Below, piece after piece: positions 6,457-6,857 of a stretch of DNA of 6,857 nucleotides. A program made the translations under genes and the position numbers. This stretch comes from Prevotellaceae bacterium (lineage in GTDB: Bacteria > Bacteroidota > Bacteroidia > Bacteroidales > UBA932). The notes below the pieces were generated by a model. It made no database searches. It had not been told where the DNA came from and saw only the letters and a program-made list of their open reading frames with translations. Each line of letters begins with the position of its first letter. The first letter of the stretch is position 1. The stretch spans positions 1 to 6,857 of the forward strand of contig JAIRMD010000037.1 of the NCBI GenBank assembly GCA_031258915.1, written 5' to 3'.

Positions 6457-6857
6457 ATGAAAAAAAAGGTGCTAAAACGGCTGCCGTATGGCAACTCAAA
6501 CTTCGAGAAGCTACGGACCGAAAATTATGTGTATATCGACAAAACACGGTATATCGAATTGCTGGAAAACGAAGATAACGACAAGCTGTTTTTCACCCGT
6601 CCCCGCAAATTCGGGAAAAGCTTGCTCTTTTCGACGCTGACGCACTACTACGACATCAACCAAGCAGATAAGTTCGAGCAGCTGTTCGGCGATTTGTACA
6701 TAGGCAAGCACCCTACTCCAAAGCACAACAGCTACTTAGTTCTTAATTTTGATTTTTCGGGCTTAGATACCTCGAGCGTGGAACGCTTCAATGCCTCCTT
6801 TTCACAGAAAGTGCAAGACGTTATTTACGGCTTTTTGAGCAGCTACAAGCATCTTTT
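6457..6857 (+). CDS. PF09820-type AAA-ATPase-like/PD-(D/E)XK nuclease protein, 5' part only
   Basis: An open frame starting with ATG at 6457 (MKKKVLKRLPYGNSNFEKLR) continues without a stop to the window edge, giving 133 complete residues. LPYGNSNFEKLRTENYVYID, KTRYIELLE and the nucleotide-binding loop RPRKFGKSLLFSTL (60-73) are the hallmark opening of the PF09820 family, whose members usually reach about 500-580 residues and carry a PD-(D/E)XK nuclease-like domain (DUF1703) at the C-terminus. That second half is outside the window. A stop at 6424-6426 lies upstream in frame and no other ATG intervenes, so the start is well defined; AGGG at 6445-6448 is a possible weak ribosome site. Many paralogues occur in some Bacteroidota genomes and their function is unsettled. 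Base composition is lower in GC (about 45%, hand count) than the barrel gene (about 59%), hinting at separate acquisition. It begins 46 bases after the barrel gene and need not belong to that operon. Confidence 0.85.
   Translation, partial: MKKKVLKRLPYGNSNFEKLRTENYVYIDKTRYIELLENEDNDKLFFTRPRKFGKSLLFSTLTHYYDINQADKFEQLFGDLYIGKHPTPKHNSYLVLNFDFSGLDTSSVERFNASFSQKVQDVIYGFLSSYKHL

Noticed and set aside
6511..6726. 71-codon minus-strand open frame opposite the PF09820 gene
   Set aside because: The plus-strand frame carries the PF09820 motifs through this whole stretch, so the opposite frame is a shadow.

Overview
This window looks like a chromosomal segment from an anaerobic or facultative member of the Bacteroidota, probably near the Bacteroidales. 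The evidence is: TAnnTTTG-type promoter boxes; start codons with little or no Shine-Dalgarno; a large exported TPR protein followed by a plug-less, TonB-receptor-like barrel of a kind I associate with this phylum; a Bacteroidota-style FtsE; and the start of a PF09820 ATPase/nuclease gene. The HdrC-like iron-sulfur protein suggests anaerobic redox metabolism. I cannot name a genus.

Layout. On the minus strand, reading leftwards, an ftsE-like ABC ATPase gene (1365-655) is followed after 98 bases by an HdrC-like [4Fe-4S] protein gene (556-23). A 222-base divergent region (1366-1587) separates them from the plus-strand genes. It holds a hairpin followed by nine T's, a TACTTTTG promoter box facing ftsE, a tandem GGATTATA repeat and a near-palindrome just before the next gene. 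On the plus strand come a 1028-residue exported TPR protein (1588-4674) and, 5 bases later, a 576-residue outer-membrane beta-barrel (4680-6410). After a short gap a PF09820 (AAA-ATPase-like) gene starts at 6457 and runs off the right edge.

How the genes work together. FtsE-type ATPases act at the cytoplasmic face with FtsX to control cell-wall hydrolysis at the septum; no ftsX is in the window. The HdrC-like protein should carry electrons, and its usual partners HdrB and HdrA may lie just left of the window. The TPR protein and barrel are almost certainly one operon. The layout suggests a periplasmic scaffold with an outer-membrane partner, possibly an export or envelope-assembly module whose substrate is unknown. 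This pair is the best candidate here for an undescribed system. The PF09820 gene is clearly poorer in GC than the barrel gene (about 45% over 6481-6780 against about 59% over 6001-6180, counted by hand), which fits a family that spreads and multiplies in this phylum.

No tRNA, rRNA, CRISPR array or insertion sequence was seen.
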